This document shows, piece after piece, positions 50,220 to 58,492 of a stretch of DNA of 64,000 nt. The translations under genes were made by a program, and so were the position numbers. Position 1 is the first letter of the stretch. Each line of letters starts with the position of its first letter. This stretch comes from Edaphobacter modestus. Lineage in GTDB: Bacteria; Acidobacteriota; Terriglobia; Terriglobales; Acidobacteriaceae. The notes below the pieces were generated by a model, which was not told where the DNA came from, searched no databases, and saw only the letters and a list, made by a program, of their open reading frames with translations. The DNA is taken from positions 4,960,001 through 5,024,000 of the forward strand of contig NZ_SHKW01000001.1 in NCBI RefSeq assembly GCF_004217555.1, given 5' to 3'.

Positions 50220-51422
50220 ATGCCTTCTCTTTCGAACGATCTTTCCGGTTGTAGTTCTCTCTCCCGCCGTTCCTTCCTCCGGTCTGCCTCCGCTACCCTC
50301 GTTGCTGCCCCCATTCTTACCGAGGCCCACTTCGCCCACGCAGCCAGGGGAACCGCCTCCGTTCCCGAGTTCTCGATGAATGGCATCTACCTTGACGCCA
50401 ATGAGAATCCTCTCGGACCTTCCGATTCGGCTCGTAAGGCGATCACAGACATCATCCCCAACGGCGGCCGGTACGCTCCACCGCTTTACTTCGGCCTGAT
50501 GAAGATGTTTGCCGAGCAGATGGGCGTTCCCGTCGATCACGTGATGGTGTACGACGGCTCCAGCCCGCCGCTTCACTACTCCTCTCTCGCGTTTACCTCG
50601 TCGACGCGCAGCTTTGTCTGCGGCAATCCTACCTACGAGGCCGGCCAGCGCGCCGCCGAGATTGCCGGTGCGAAGATTCACGCCGTGCCGCTCGCCAAGG
50701 ATTACTCGCACGACGTTGCCGCCATGGTGAAGGCCGATCCCAATGCGGGGCTCATCTACATCTGCAATCCCAACAACCCCACCGGAACCACCACGACCAA
50801 GGAACAGATCGACTACGTTATAGGCAACAAGGCTGCGGGAACCGTTGTCCTGGTGGACGAAGCCTATATTCACCTCTCTGACGCTACCTCGGCCATCGAC
50901 CACGTCAAAGCGGGCAAGGACGTCATCATCCTGCGCACCTTCTCGAAGATCTATGGCATGGCCGGTATCCGCTGCGGCTTTGCGATCGCCCGGCCCGACC
51001 TGCTCAAGAAGCTGGGGACCTACGGCCAGTCGCCCATGCCGATCACCGGCATGATTGCGGCGCAGGCAAGCCTTATGGACCCCGAGCTGGTACCGACGCG
51101 CAAGAAGCTGATCGCCGACACGCGAAACAACACCTTTGCATGGCTGAAGGCGAATAACTACTCCTTCATTCCATCGGAGAGCAATTGCTTCATGATCGAC
51201 GTCAAACGGCCAGGCCCGCAGATTCGCGCCCTGATGGCGAAGGACGGCGTGCACATCGGCAGAAGCTGGGCTGCATGGCCAACCTACGTGCGTGTCACTG
51301 TCGGCCTGCCGTCGGAGATGCAGGCCTTCCAGACCTCCTTCAAGAAGGCTATGGATACCCCCGCTGCCGCCTTCAACGACGCTCCGCTGGGACGCATTCA
51401 TCGCGACGGCATCTACGCTTAG
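50220..51422 (+). CDS. Tat-exported PLP-dependent aminotransferase (HisC-like)
   Basis: A class I/II aminotransferase of the histidinol-phosphate type, 400 residues from ATG 50220 (AGGAG seven bases upstream). Residues 15-41 form a twin-arginine signal (SRRSFLRSASATLVAA), so the enzyme is exported folded with its cofactor. The mature part has YLDANENPLGPS, CNPNNPTGT, VDEAYIHLS, and the PLP lysine in RTFSKIYGMAGIRCG (Lys243). Exported aminotransferases are unusual, and substrate and physiological role are unknown. A longer frame to 50046 is not supported by a start signal. It is convergent with a PmoA-like gene. Confidence 0.88.
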   Translation: MPSLSNDLSGCSSLSRRSFLRSASATLVAAPILTEAHFAHAARGTASVPEFSMNGIYLDANENPLGPSDSARKAITDIIPNGGRYAPPLYFGLMKMFAEQMGVPVDHVMVYDGSSPPLHYSSLAFTSSTRSFVCGNPTYEAGQRAAEIAGAKIHAVPLAKDYSHDVAAMVKADPNAGLIYICNPNNPTGTTTTKEQIDYVIGNKAAGTVVLVDEAYIHLSDATSAIDHVKAGKDVIILRTFSKIYGMAGIRCGFAIARPDLLKKLGTYGQSPMPITGMIAAQASLMDPELVPTRKKLIADTRNNTFAWLKANNYSFIPSESNCFMIDVKRPGPQIRALMAKDGVHIGRSWAAWPTYVRVTVGLPSEMQAFQTSFKKAMDTPAAAFNDAPLGRIHRDGIYA

Positions 51423-51449
51423 CGCCGTTCAGCTTGCAACAGACAAACA

Positions 51450-51480
51450 AAAGCCGCCTCATCTGCCGAGGCGGCTTTCC
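51450..51480. terminator. bidirectional terminator between aminotransferase and PmoA-like genes
   Basis: A 10-bp stem AAGCCGCCTC (51451-51460) with GAGGCGGCTT (51468-51477), a seven-base loop, A-rich before and T-rich after, between two convergent genes. Confidence 0.8.
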
Positions 51481-51496
51481 TTGTTATGCGAAATGC

Positions 51497-52540
51497 CTAC
51501 TTCACCTCGGCCTCGAACGCATCCGCAGCCTGGTTCATCTCCTCCGGCATCACCGAGTGCGAGGAGATGGTGATCCGGTAATGAAAGGTTGTTGAATCGC
51601 CCTTCTCCACCGTGTAGTCGAACTGCGGCTGCTTCGGGTCGAAGATCTTCCTTCCCAGCGGATTGGCCGCGAACAGCCCATAGCCGCGAGCGTGCCAATA
51701 TGTCGGGTATCCGGGATTACTCTTGCGATCGAAGATTGCAATCGTCTCGGTGTGTCCATCCGGGGTGTGGCCCGTCAACTCGCACCAGCGTCCTCGGGTC
51801 GACCATACAGCGTCGCCCTCGACTCCTTCGCTCGTCCGATAGACTCCGGTGGCTCCTGCGGTATTGCCTTCCACCTTCGTCTCCCGTCCGCTCGCATCAG
51901 CAAAGGTGCCGCCCTTCTCCGTGGGTGACTCGAGAAAGTGAGCGACGCGGATTCCCAGCACGCCTTCCTTATCGTCGTGAAAGACGACCTTGTCGAGGGC
52001 CTGCAGGGTGACCGTCATATCGATGGTGCGGGCATCGCCCTTCTGTGAGAAGACATACTTCGTCCTCTGCTTGAAGATCTTCTGCCCCGCGCCTGTCTCC
52101 CACACCGAATCCACGACGAGTTCGCCGTGTTCTCCGCTTTTGACGGAGACGACTTTCTCATGGTGAATCGTCCCCATCTTCACGCGATTCTCCGGCTTGA
52201 TGGCGTCGGAGTTGTTCCAGAAGTCGAAACCATTTACGTTGCCGTAGTTGAACCACAGGCCCGCATGGTGCGGATGATCCACCCGCTCCGTGTCTCGCGG
52301 AGCGAGTGGATAGCCGCGCGTCACCGTTACGCCGTCTGGTGCGACCAGCGGAAACAGGACAGGCTTCTTCAACGTGGAAGGCCACACGTATGCGGTGAAC
52401 GGCTTGCCGTCGATGGTGATATCGACGCGCTTGTTCGCCTCATCTGTAACGACCTTCACCCCCTTACTGCCATCCTTCGCAAAGGCATTCGCTCCTATCG
52501 ACAACCCTGCAAGGCAGCAAAGCGCCAGCAGCTTACGCAT
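51497..52540 (-). CDS. secreted PmoA-like (DUF6807) protein
   Basis: A 347-residue exported protein from ATG 52540 (GGAGG eight bases upstream); a TTG at 52555 is less likely. A signal peptide (MRKLLALCCLAGLSIGANAFA) precedes a beta-rich domain with DGKPFTAYVWPS, KPVLFPLVAPDGVTVTRGYP, DHPHHAGLWFNYGNVNGFDFW and HFLESPTEKGGTFADASGRE. This is the family named after PmoA by weak similarity; members are usually found with sugar-oxidoreductase genes, and enzymatic activity is not established. The start overlaps the stop of the Gfo/Idh gene by eight bases, so the two form one operon, likely in carbohydrate breakdown. Confidence 0.85.
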   Translation of the reverse strand: MRKLLALCCLAGLSIGANAFAKDGSKGVKVVTDEANKRVDITIDGKPFTAYVWPSTLKKPVLFPLVAPDGVTVTRGYPLAPRDTERVDHPHHAGLWFNYGNVNGFDFWNNSDAIKPENRVKMGTIHHEKVVSVKSGEHGELVVDSVWETGAGQKIFKQRTKYVFSQKGDARTIDMTVTLQALDKVVFHDDKEGVLGIRVAHFLESPTEKGGTFADASGRETKVEGNTAGATGVYRTSEGVEGDAVWSTRGRWCELTGHTPDGHTETIAIFDRKSNPGYPTYWHARGYGLFAANPLGRKIFDPKQPQFDYTVEKGDSTTFHYRITISSHSVMPEEMNQAADAFEAEVK

Positions 52541-53885
52541 AGACCTTGCCTCCAACCATCACCTCTTGGGTCTTATCGTTGAAGGTGACCTTCTGTCCGG
52601 TCTGGATTGCGGCAATGTTCATGCAGAGAGCGACGGAATGGCTGTAACCTGCATCGACGCTCGCATTCGGCGTCTTACGCGAGCGCACGCACTCCATCCA
52701 GTTGCGCATGTTGGCCGAGGTCTGGCTGTCCGCTCCCGTGTTGGCCGAAGTGGATGTCTCCTCCACGGCCTTGCTCAGCGAGAAGGGCTCCAGCTGATTG
52801 GCCTGCATCTTCATCTCCGCCGCCGACTTCGCCGTCAGGCCGCCCGTCGGGGTTACCGTCTGCTTGTCCATATCCAGCATTCCGCCGTTCGAGTAGTAGA
52901 GCTCCTTTACCCCTCCGGCGGAGTTTGTGAATCGCGACGAATACTGCACCTGGAAGCCTTTGGTCAGATCGTCCGCCGGTCCGTAGTCGAAGACTGCCGT
53001 CATCGTGTCCCAGTTCTTGCGACCGTCATGCCACAGATAGTTGCCGCCGTTCGCAACCACGCTGCGCGGGTGAGGATACCCGCTGAACCAGTGCACGGTG
53101 TCGATCTGGTGGACCAGCCACTGGTCCGGAATTCCCGACGAGTAGGGCCAGAACAGCCGGAACTCAAGATACTTCCGCGCATCGAACGGCTCATGCGGAA
53201 GATTCATCAGGTAGCGCTTCCAGTCCGTGTCCTGCTCCTTCAGCAGCGGCACAACATCCGGTCTCCGCCAACGCCCCGGCTGATTGACGTTCCACGTCAT
53301 CTCCACCATCACGATGTCGCCGAACTTGCCTGACTTGATGTACTCGTAAGCCTTCTGATAACTCGGCGTGCTTCGCCGCTGGGTTCCGATCTGCACCACC
53401 TGCTTGCTGGCGTGGACTGCGTCTCGAATGGCGCAGGCGTCCGGCATCGTGTGGGCCAGCGGCTTTTCAACATAAGCGTCGCGTCCGGCCTTCACTGCCT
53501 CCACACCATGCTGTGCATGTTGAAAGTCCGCCGTGGCAATCAGCACCGCGTCGACGTCCTTGCGCGCATACAGCTCGTCGTTGTTCCGCACAGGATCGAC
53601 CTTGTTGCCGCTCACCTTCTCGATATAGGCCGCGCCCTCTTCGCGTCGCCGATTCCAGATATCCGACACTGCGACAAACTCGAAGTTCATCTCCTTCTGG
53701 TGCATGTGAAAGGAGGGAATCAAGGCTTGCTTCATTCGGTCGCCACAGCCCACCACGCCCACCCGCACGCGGTCGTTGGCACCTACAATTTTGGCGTAGC
53801 TGGTCGCATTCCATGTCGCAACCGTTCCCGCTACTGCCGCGCCCATCTTTACAAACTCACGCCGGTTCGTACCCTGCAATGTCAT
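52533..53885 (-). CDS. Tat-exported Gfo/Idh/MocA family oxidoreductase
   Basis: An NAD(P)-dependent sugar oxidoreductase-type protein, 450 residues from ATG 53885 with GAGGAG eight bases upstream. A twin-arginine motif, TNRREFVKMGAAVAG, starts the protein, so it is exported. The Rossmann fold begins RVRVGVVGCGDRM. LIATADFQHAQHGVEAVKAG and VEKPLAHTMPDA (the EKP motif with the conserved lysine) are present, then the C-terminal domain with MVEMTWNVNQPG and QIDTVHWFSGY. Tat-exported Gfo/Idh proteins are frequent in Acidobacteria and Bacteroidetes. A longer frame to 53990 lacks a start signal. It forms an operon with the PmoA-like gene. Confidence 0.9.
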   Translation of the reverse strand: MTLQGTNRREFVKMGAAVAGTVATWNATSYAKIVGANDRVRVGVVGCGDRMKQALIPSFHMHQKEMNFEFVAVSDIWNRRREEGAAYIEKVSGNKVDPVRNNDELYARKDVDAVLIATADFQHAQHGVEAVKAGRDAYVEKPLAHTMPDACAIRDAVHASKQVVQIGTQRRSTPSYQKAYEYIKSGKFGDIVMVEMTWNVNQPGRWRRPDVVPLLKEQDTDWKRYLMNLPHEPFDARKYLEFRLFWPYSSGIPDQWLVHQIDTVHWFSGYPHPRSVVANGGNYLWHDGRKNWDTMTAVFDYGPADDLTKGFQVQYSSRFTNSAGGVKELYYSNGGMLDMDKQTVTPTGGLTAKSAAEMKMQANQLEPFSLSKAVEETSTSANTGADSQTSANMRNWMECVRSRKTPNASVDAGYSHSVALCMNIAAIQTGQKVTFNDKTQEVMVGGKVYA

Positions 53886-54211
53886 TGGATCGCTCCTCGG
53901 TTCTATGGATGACCGCACTCTTTCGCTGCTGAAGTTGCCTGCTGTCTGATGGCGTGCGAAGTTTACAGAATTTCTGAGAGGTCTGGCCAATTTTTATCGT
54001 TGGCCCCAATTCTGCAAAAACACGGGTGGGCAAACTCTTGCCATCCTTCGGCCCTGAACACGGGGTGAATAGGCAAAACTTTTCCCATGGGATTGACCGT
54101 GTGTGCAAAGTTTAAGCGAATTGAGCCCGAACTAAGGAAAGAGAGGGGAAGGTGCGTTTGGCGTCTGACTTGCTTCACCGATATACGAAGCTCATTCCTC
54201 AGGTGGTATAA
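53886..54211. other. divergent intergenic region with inverted repeats
   Basis: No gene. Two inverted repeats stand out: GGCCAA...TTGGCC around 53979-53999 with a nine-base spacer, and GGCAA-ACTC-TTGCC around 54032-54045. A third half-like GGCAAAAC lies near 54072. They lie between the divergent Gfo/Idh and PEP-CTERM genes, upstream of the sigma-54-type site, where an activator would bind. Confidence 0.45.
54159..54174 (+). promoter_or_regulatory. sigma-54-type (-24/-12) promoter of the PEP-CTERM gene
   Basis: TGGCGT-CTGAC-TTGCT places the invariant GG (54160-54161) and GC (54172-54173) ten bases apart, as required for RpoN promoters (consensus TGGCAC-N5-TTGCW). The predicted start, about 12 bases on, leaves a leader of about 27 bases before ATG 54212. 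In PEP-CTERM/exosortase bacteria, sigma-54 with the PrsK/PrsR pair controls many sorted proteins. Confidence 0.7.
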
Positions 54212-54754
54212 ATGCACTCTTTTTTCAAGACTTTAGCCTTTTCTGCCCTCGCCCTGGTTCTCTCCGCTCCAGCTACCCTCCTTGCCGATACAGTCACCTA
54301 TAACCTCGTGCTTGCGCCGTCGTCCGGTTCTCTCTATGGAGGAACGGGGTCGATAACGCTTGAGGGGGCACCTTCGTCGACGGGCGTGTCGGACTACACA
54401 GTCGCCAATGGAAAGCTCGATAACGTGATATTCGATATCGACGGGCAAACCTTCACTCTTGCGGGCGCTACCGGCAACACACTTGTTCGGTTCTTGAACG
54501 GAGAATTGAACGACATCACCTTTGCGGAGACAATTGGAGCTTCGCCCAACCGTTTTACCTTCCATTCCACAAGTGGTTATGCCTTTTACTACAACGACGG
54601 TCAGGCCGCGTCCTACGGAACATTCACCGCAACACTGGCAAACGGTGCGTCACCCGTTCCCGAGCCGGATTCATTGGCTCTTCTTGCGCTGGGGCTTCTC
54701 AGTGGCGGAGGGGGCGAGTTCTACCGTCGCTTCCGTATCGCACGCTCCAGCTAA
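54212..54754 (+). CDS. PEP-CTERM sorting-domain protein
   Basis: A 180-residue exported protein. A signal peptide (about 1-25, ending LLADT) is followed by a beta-rich, low-cysteine domain of Gly, Thr, Ser and Asn (GGTGSITLEGAPSSTGVSDY, FTFHSTSGYAFYY). The C-terminus has the tripartite exosortase signal: VPEP at about 149-152, a hydrophobic stretch (SLALLALGLLSG), and a basic end (YRRFRIARSS). Such proteins are processed by an exosortase and often end up in the exopolysaccharide matrix. No exosortase gene is in the window. A sigma-54-type promoter lies directly upstream. Confidence 0.9.
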   Translation: MHSFFKTLAFSALALVLSAPATLLADTVTYNLVLAPSSGSLYGGTGSITLEGAPSSTGVSDYTVANGKLDNVIFDIDGQTFTLAGATGNTLVRFLNGELNDITFAETIGASPNRFTFHSTSGYAFYYNDGQAASYGTFTATLANGASPVPEPDSLALLALGLLSGGGGEFYRRFRIARSS

Positions 54755-54773
54755 TCTCGAAAGCTTCGAAAAC

Positions 54774-54810
54774 GCGGTAGATCTCTCTTGCAATGGGAGC
54801 GATCTACCGC
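54774..54810. terminator. hairpin between convergent PEP-CTERM and methyltransferase genes
   Basis: A 10-bp perfect stem GCGGTAGATC (54774-54783) with GATCTACCGC (54801-54810) and a 17-base loop; on the minus strand it is followed by GTTTTC. It likely ends the minus-strand transcript and perhaps both. Confidence 0.6.
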
Positions 54811-54823
54811 ACCTCTTCGAATG

Positions 54824-55372
54824 CTACCGAACGGGTGGAAGATAGGCGGGGACCGAGCGTCTGAACTGATCAAACTCGTTCCCGAACCGCCTTTTGAGCA
54901 GCCCGTCCTCGATGCGGACCCGAATCTCCGTCCCCACAAGGAACACGGCCGTTGCTGCCAGGAACAACCACGCCGGCGCAGTCACTAACCCTATTCCCCA
55001 CAGCAGGCACAGCATGGAGCCGTAGATCGGATGCCGGATGACCCGGTAGGGTCCGGTGCGCACCAGTTTATGCTCCACGTGGATTGCGGCATCAAAGCGT
55101 AGCTGCCTTCCGAGCGCCTGTGTCGCCGTCCATGAGAGCAGCGCCGCCAGCGCAAAGAAGCACGCTCCTGCCAGGATCCGCCAGGAAAGATGGTCTACGG
55201 TCCAGAATCCCCCGAGGAGCATCATGGCATATCCCACTACCTGAATCAGCAGACCCCAGCGGGCGCGCCGGTCTACCGCGATGGCGCTGCCTGCGCCGCG
55301 CTTCGCGATCAAAAACGGCAACAGCCAAAGAAAGGTTCCTGCGGCAATCACAAGTGAGCCAAGCACAGCCAT
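54824..55372 (-). CDS. isoprenylcysteine carboxyl methyltransferase family membrane protein
   Basis: A 182-residue protein with four to five hydrophobic segments. The C-terminal part has the family signature LVRTGPYRVIRHPIYGS, then ALLAT-like hydrophobic residues and RVRIEDGLLKRRFGNEFDQFRRSVPAYLPPV, as in ICMT/PEMT-like membrane methyltransferases. In bacteria the substrate is usually unknown. A 50-codon gene lies 38 bp upstream on the same strand and may share its transcript. Confidence 0.85.
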   Translation of the reverse strand: MAVLGSLVIAAGTFLWLLPFLIAKRGAGSAIAVDRRARWGLLIQVVGYAMMLLGGFWTVDHLSWRILAGACFFALAALLSWTATQALGRQLRFDAAIHVEHKLVRTGPYRVIRHPIYGSMLCLLWGIGLVTAPAWLFLAATAVFLVGTEIRVRIEDGLLKRRFGNEFDQFRRSVPAYLPPVR

Positions 55373-55410
55373 TTAGGATGCCCCCCGGGCGATAAAGCGA
55401 TTTAAGGCCT

Positions 55411-55563
55411 TCACGAATGTTGCTTGAAGTACTGGATCGCACGTTCGCGCTCTTCAGCTTTCTCCCGTGTCGCAAACGTTCCCAGATTTTTTCGCTTTTT
55501 CGTCCTTGGATCCACATGACGCGAATAAATCCGGAACTCACCTGTCTTCAATTTACGAATCAT
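55411..55563 (-). CDS. conserved 50-residue basic protein
   Basis: A short frame from ATG 55563 to TGA 55411-55413, with GAGG about ten bases before the ATG. The product begins MIRKLKTGEFRIYSRHVDP, continues TKKRKNLGTFATREKAEERE and ends AIQYFKQHS. I recognise this GEYRLYSRK..DP.TGKRRNLGTF...AEKHERAVQYFKRH pattern as a small protein conserved across several phyla, without known function. The frame lies divergent to mutL and upstream of the ICMT-like gene. Confidence 0.75.
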   Translation of the reverse strand: MIRKLKTGEFRIYSRHVDPRTKKRKNLGTFATREKAEERERAIQYFKQHS

Positions 55564-55644
55564 CTTCTTATACCTCTTCCTCTAGGATGCGGCGCGGTCT
55601 CTCTGTTGTTTTCCGCATGGAGACATCGCCATACAATCAAGGAC

Positions 55645-57594
55645 ATGGGCCGCATTCGCATTCTCTCTGACCTGGTGGCTAACCAGATCGCCGCCGGCGA
55701 AGTGGTCGAACGTCCCGCCTCCGTGGTGAAAGAACTGCTTGAAAATTCACTCGACGCCGGAGCTACGCGTATTCGCGTCGAGGTAGAGGCCGGCGGCCGC
55801 AAGCTGATTCGCATTGCAGACAACGGCCACGGCATGGTGGCCGACGACGCTCTACTTGCCTTCGAACGTCACGCAACGTCGAAGCTCCGCACCTCCGACG
55901 ATCTGCTCTCCATTGCGACGCTTGGCTTTCGCGGCGAGGCACTTCCATCGATCGCCTCTGTCTCGCGTCTCACGCTCGAGACGCGCGCCGCCGAGGAAGA
56001 TGCCGGAACCATCGTCGAGATTGCCGGGGGAAATATTCTCCGCGTCGAACCCGCGGGCCTGCCTATTGGAACGACCATCACCATCCGGGATCTCTTCTAC
56101 AACACACCTGCCCGGCGCAAATTTCTTCGCTCCGAGCAGACCGAACTCTCCCACATCGCCGCGCTCGTCACCCACTATGCGCTGGCGAACCCCACGCGCC
56201 ACTTCGAGCTCCACTCCTCGACGCAGGCGCTCCTTACCGCGCCCACAGCGGCGACCACCTCCGATCGCCTCTTTCAGATCTTCGGCAGGGAGACGAGCTC
56301 GCACATGATTCCTGCCGCTGCCGAGATCGATTTCACCCGCGCTGGCCTCCCCGAACCTCCGCCCTGGAAGCGCGAGGCCCACTATGAACCGCCCGCACCC
56401 GGCTTTCTCCGGCTCTCCGGCTTCATCTCGAAACCCGAGTTGCAGAAGCTCAATCGCAATTCAATCTATGTCTTCGTCAACGGACGCCTGATCCGCGATC
56501 GCCTCATCCTGCACGCCCTCACCGAGGCTTATCGGAACATCATTCCGCCGACCTCCTATCCGGTGGTCCTGCTGTTCCTCGAGATGCCGCCCCAGGAGGT
56601 CGATGTCAACGTCCATCCAGCGAAGACCGAGGTTCGATTCCGCCAGTCGGCCTTCGTCCATGACTTCGTGCGGGACACGGTGCGCACGGCACTGATGCAC
56701 GCGCGCCCAGCGGCGGATTTTCTGCAGGCGCTCAACAACTCGCCGCTTGCCAGCGCGTCGCTCCTCGTCGACGTCAGCCCTCTCCCCGGCGGTCCAGAGC
56801 AGCCCACCTTCGACCCTCTCCGCGAGCCCGCAGGCTTCGGCTCCGAGCCTCCCCCTACATATGCAGATGTCACCTCCTTCACGCTGGAGACCGCGCCAAT
56901 ACCGGCCTCCCCCGGCCGACTAGCCTTCGATGGCGCGCCAATTCCGGTTGGTTACGATCTGCAAGCTTCTGGAGCCAGCCTCGAGCCCGACAGCGAGGCC
57001 CGTACCCTCAACGCGTTGGCAACCCTCAAGCCGCTCGGCCAGCTTCGCGACTCCTTCATTCTTGCGATCAACGATGAAGGCCTCTGGATCGTCGACCAGC
57101 ACGTTGCGCACGAGCGCGTTCTCTTCGAGAAGATTCTGCGTGATCGGGAGGTTGAGCGTGTCCAGCGTCAACGTCTCCTGATGCCCCTTCTCATCGACCT
57201 TCTTCCTGCCCAGATGGTCGCATTTACCCGGCTGGCCGAGGAGCTCGAACGCAATGGCTTTGAGGCGGAGCCCTTCGGCCCGCAGACGATCGCAATCAAG
57301 GCGGCACCGGTGGGCCTCGAAGGGCGCGAGCTCGAGCGTATGCTCGAAGAGGTCCTTTCCGTGCCGGAGCGTGAGCAGCAGGTGGAAAACTCCGAGAGCC
57401 GTCGTCACCGCATCGCCGCCTCCATCGCCTGTCACGCCGCGATCAAGATCAATACTCCACTCGATCCCGTGAAGATCAACTGGCTTCTTGCCGAGCTGGC
57501 GAAGACCGACCATCCCACCAGTTGTCCCCATGGACGCCCGATCGCCTTACGATATTCCCTGAAGGACATACAAAAGGCCTTTCACCGCATTTGA
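55645..57594 (+). CDS. mutL: DNA mismatch repair protein MutL
   Basis: Mismatch repair ATPase, 649 residues from ATG 55645 (MGRIRILSDLVANQIAAGEVV), the canonical MutL start; the frame runs further upstream but without family similarity. The GHKL ATPase motifs are VVKELLENSLDAGA, IADNGHGM and ATLGFRGEALPSI. A proline-rich linker spans about 340-450. The C-terminal dimerisation/nuclease domain contains DQHVAHERVLFE (Asp484 to Glu495), close to the endonuclease motif DQHA(x)2E(x)4E with Ala replaced by Val, then ACHAAIKI and CPHGRP. This suggests an endonuclease-type MutL, as expected where MutH is absent. Confidence 0.96.
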   Translation: MGRIRILSDLVANQIAAGEVVERPASVVKELLENSLDAGATRIRVEVEAGGRKLIRIADNGHGMVADDALLAFERHATSKLRTSDDLLSIATLGFRGEALPSIASVSRLTLETRAAEEDAGTIVEIAGGNILRVEPAGLPIGTTITIRDLFYNTPARRKFLRSEQTELSHIAALVTHYALANPTRHFELHSSTQALLTAPTAATTSDRLFQIFGRETSSHMIPAAAEIDFTRAGLPEPPPWKREAHYEPPAPGFLRLSGFISKPELQKLNRNSIYVFVNGRLIRDRLILHALTEAYRNIIPPTSYPVVLLFLEMPPQEVDVNVHPAKTEVRFRQSAFVHDFVRDTVRTALMHARPAADFLQALNNSPLASASLLVDVSPLPGGPEQPTFDPLREPAGFGSEPPPTYADVTSFTLETAPIPASPGRLAFDGAPIPVGYDLQASGASLEPDSEARTLNALATLKPLGQLRDSFILAINDEGLWIVDQHVAHERVLFEKILRDREVERVQRQRLLMPLLIDLLPAQMVAFTRLAEELERNGFEAEPFGPQTIAIKAAPVGLEGRELERMLEEVLSVPEREQQVENSESRRHRIAASIACHAAIKINTPLDPVKINWLLAELAKTDHPTSCPHGRPIALRYSLKDIQKAFHRI

Positions 57595-57602
57595 TCCATA
57601 CG

Positions 57603-57636
57603 CACCACAGGCGGCCGAAGAAGGCCGCCTGTGGTG
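57603..57636. terminator. bidirectional terminator hairpin after mutL
   Basis: A 14-bp perfect stem (57603-57616 with 57623-57636, core CAGGCGGCC/GGCCGCCTG) and a six-base loop lie between two convergent genes. Confidence 0.75.
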
Positions 57637-57664
57637 TTAGAGAACGCAACTCAGATTTGCGGCT

Positions 57665-58492
57665 CTAGACTCCCTCTCCCAAGCCTTTCGTCGAAGCCAC
57701 ATTAACGGTGAACTTCGTCCCGCTCTCCAGAGAGATATCCTCTCCCTGGGCATCCAGTACGCTCGCGCTCTCAGGCGTTGTCGGGGCACTCAGCATAACC
57801 TTCGGTTTATTTCCGACTGCTACGCGATCCTGAGAGCTCTTCAGCATCTCTCCGGTGGCTGACTGCTGGGGGTTACTCATCCCGCTGGACATTGCGCCGC
57901 CGGACATCGCGGGAGCCGTTGTAGACGGCGAAGCTGCACCGGTCGCCGAGCCGCCTGCATTTGCTGATCCTCCCGCGGGTGCTCCGCCCATCGCACCGCC
58001 TGCCCGGGCCATATCAAAATTTGCGCTGGCTGCAGGAGCGGTCATCGATGTGACCGCAGACCGAATCGGCATCTCTTGCCCATCCTTCAGGACTGCGCGA
58101 TTCAGCGCCAGCACAAGGTGAGAGCTATCCTGGTGCTTTGATTTCGCCCTAACCTCAACGACGTTGCCTACCAGTTTCGTTCCTTTGGGAAGCTGCGTGC
58201 CATCGGGGAGCTTGGCTTCGCTGACGGTCTTCGCATGCACCTCATCGCCAATCCTTGCCTTCTTGCTGTCGATTTCCTTTGTCAGCTCCGCCTGGACGCT
58301 GGCCGCCTGTAGCTGCGCCGTCTTTTGGCTTGCCTGTGGCGTTGCGGCATCCGTCGCCGCAGGCGGGTGTGAGCCTGTCTGCGTGCTTCCGGGTGTCATT
58401 GCGGGATCGGGAGCCTGAGGAGATGCCGGGGTCTGCGCCTCGAGCGCTATGGACATTGCAGCGACCAAGAGAAGGGACAGAGTTTTTGTCAT
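57665..58492 (-). CDS. secreted protein of unknown function with Gly/Ala/Ser-rich segment
   Basis: A 275-residue exported protein I cannot assign to a known function. It has a signal peptide (MTKTLSLLLVAAMSIALEA), then a Pro/Ala/Thr/Gln-rich stretch to about residue 65. A compact part follows: ELTKEIDSKKARIGDEVHAK, then EAKLPDGTQLPKGTKLVGNV, HLVLALNRAVLKDGQEMPI. A glycine/alanine/serine-rich region spans about 160-215, and a last conserved-looking part reads DISLESGTKFTVNVAS. The GDEVHAKT..LPDGTQLPKGTKLVGNV stretch is recurrent in acidobacterial secreted proteins. It is convergent with mutL. Confidence 0.7.
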   Translation of the reverse strand: MTKTLSLLLVAAMSIALEAQTPASPQAPDPAMTPGSTQTGSHPPAATDAATPQASQKTAQLQAASVQAELTKEIDSKKARIGDEVHAKTVSEAKLPDGTQLPKGTKLVGNVVEVRAKSKHQDSSHLVLALNRAVLKDGQEMPIRSAVTSMTAPAASANFDMARAGGAMGGAPAGGSANAGGSATGAASPSTTAPAMSGGAMSSGMSNPQQSATGEMLKSSQDRVAVGNKPKVMLSAPTTPESASVLDAQGEDISLESGTKFTVNVASTKGLGEGV

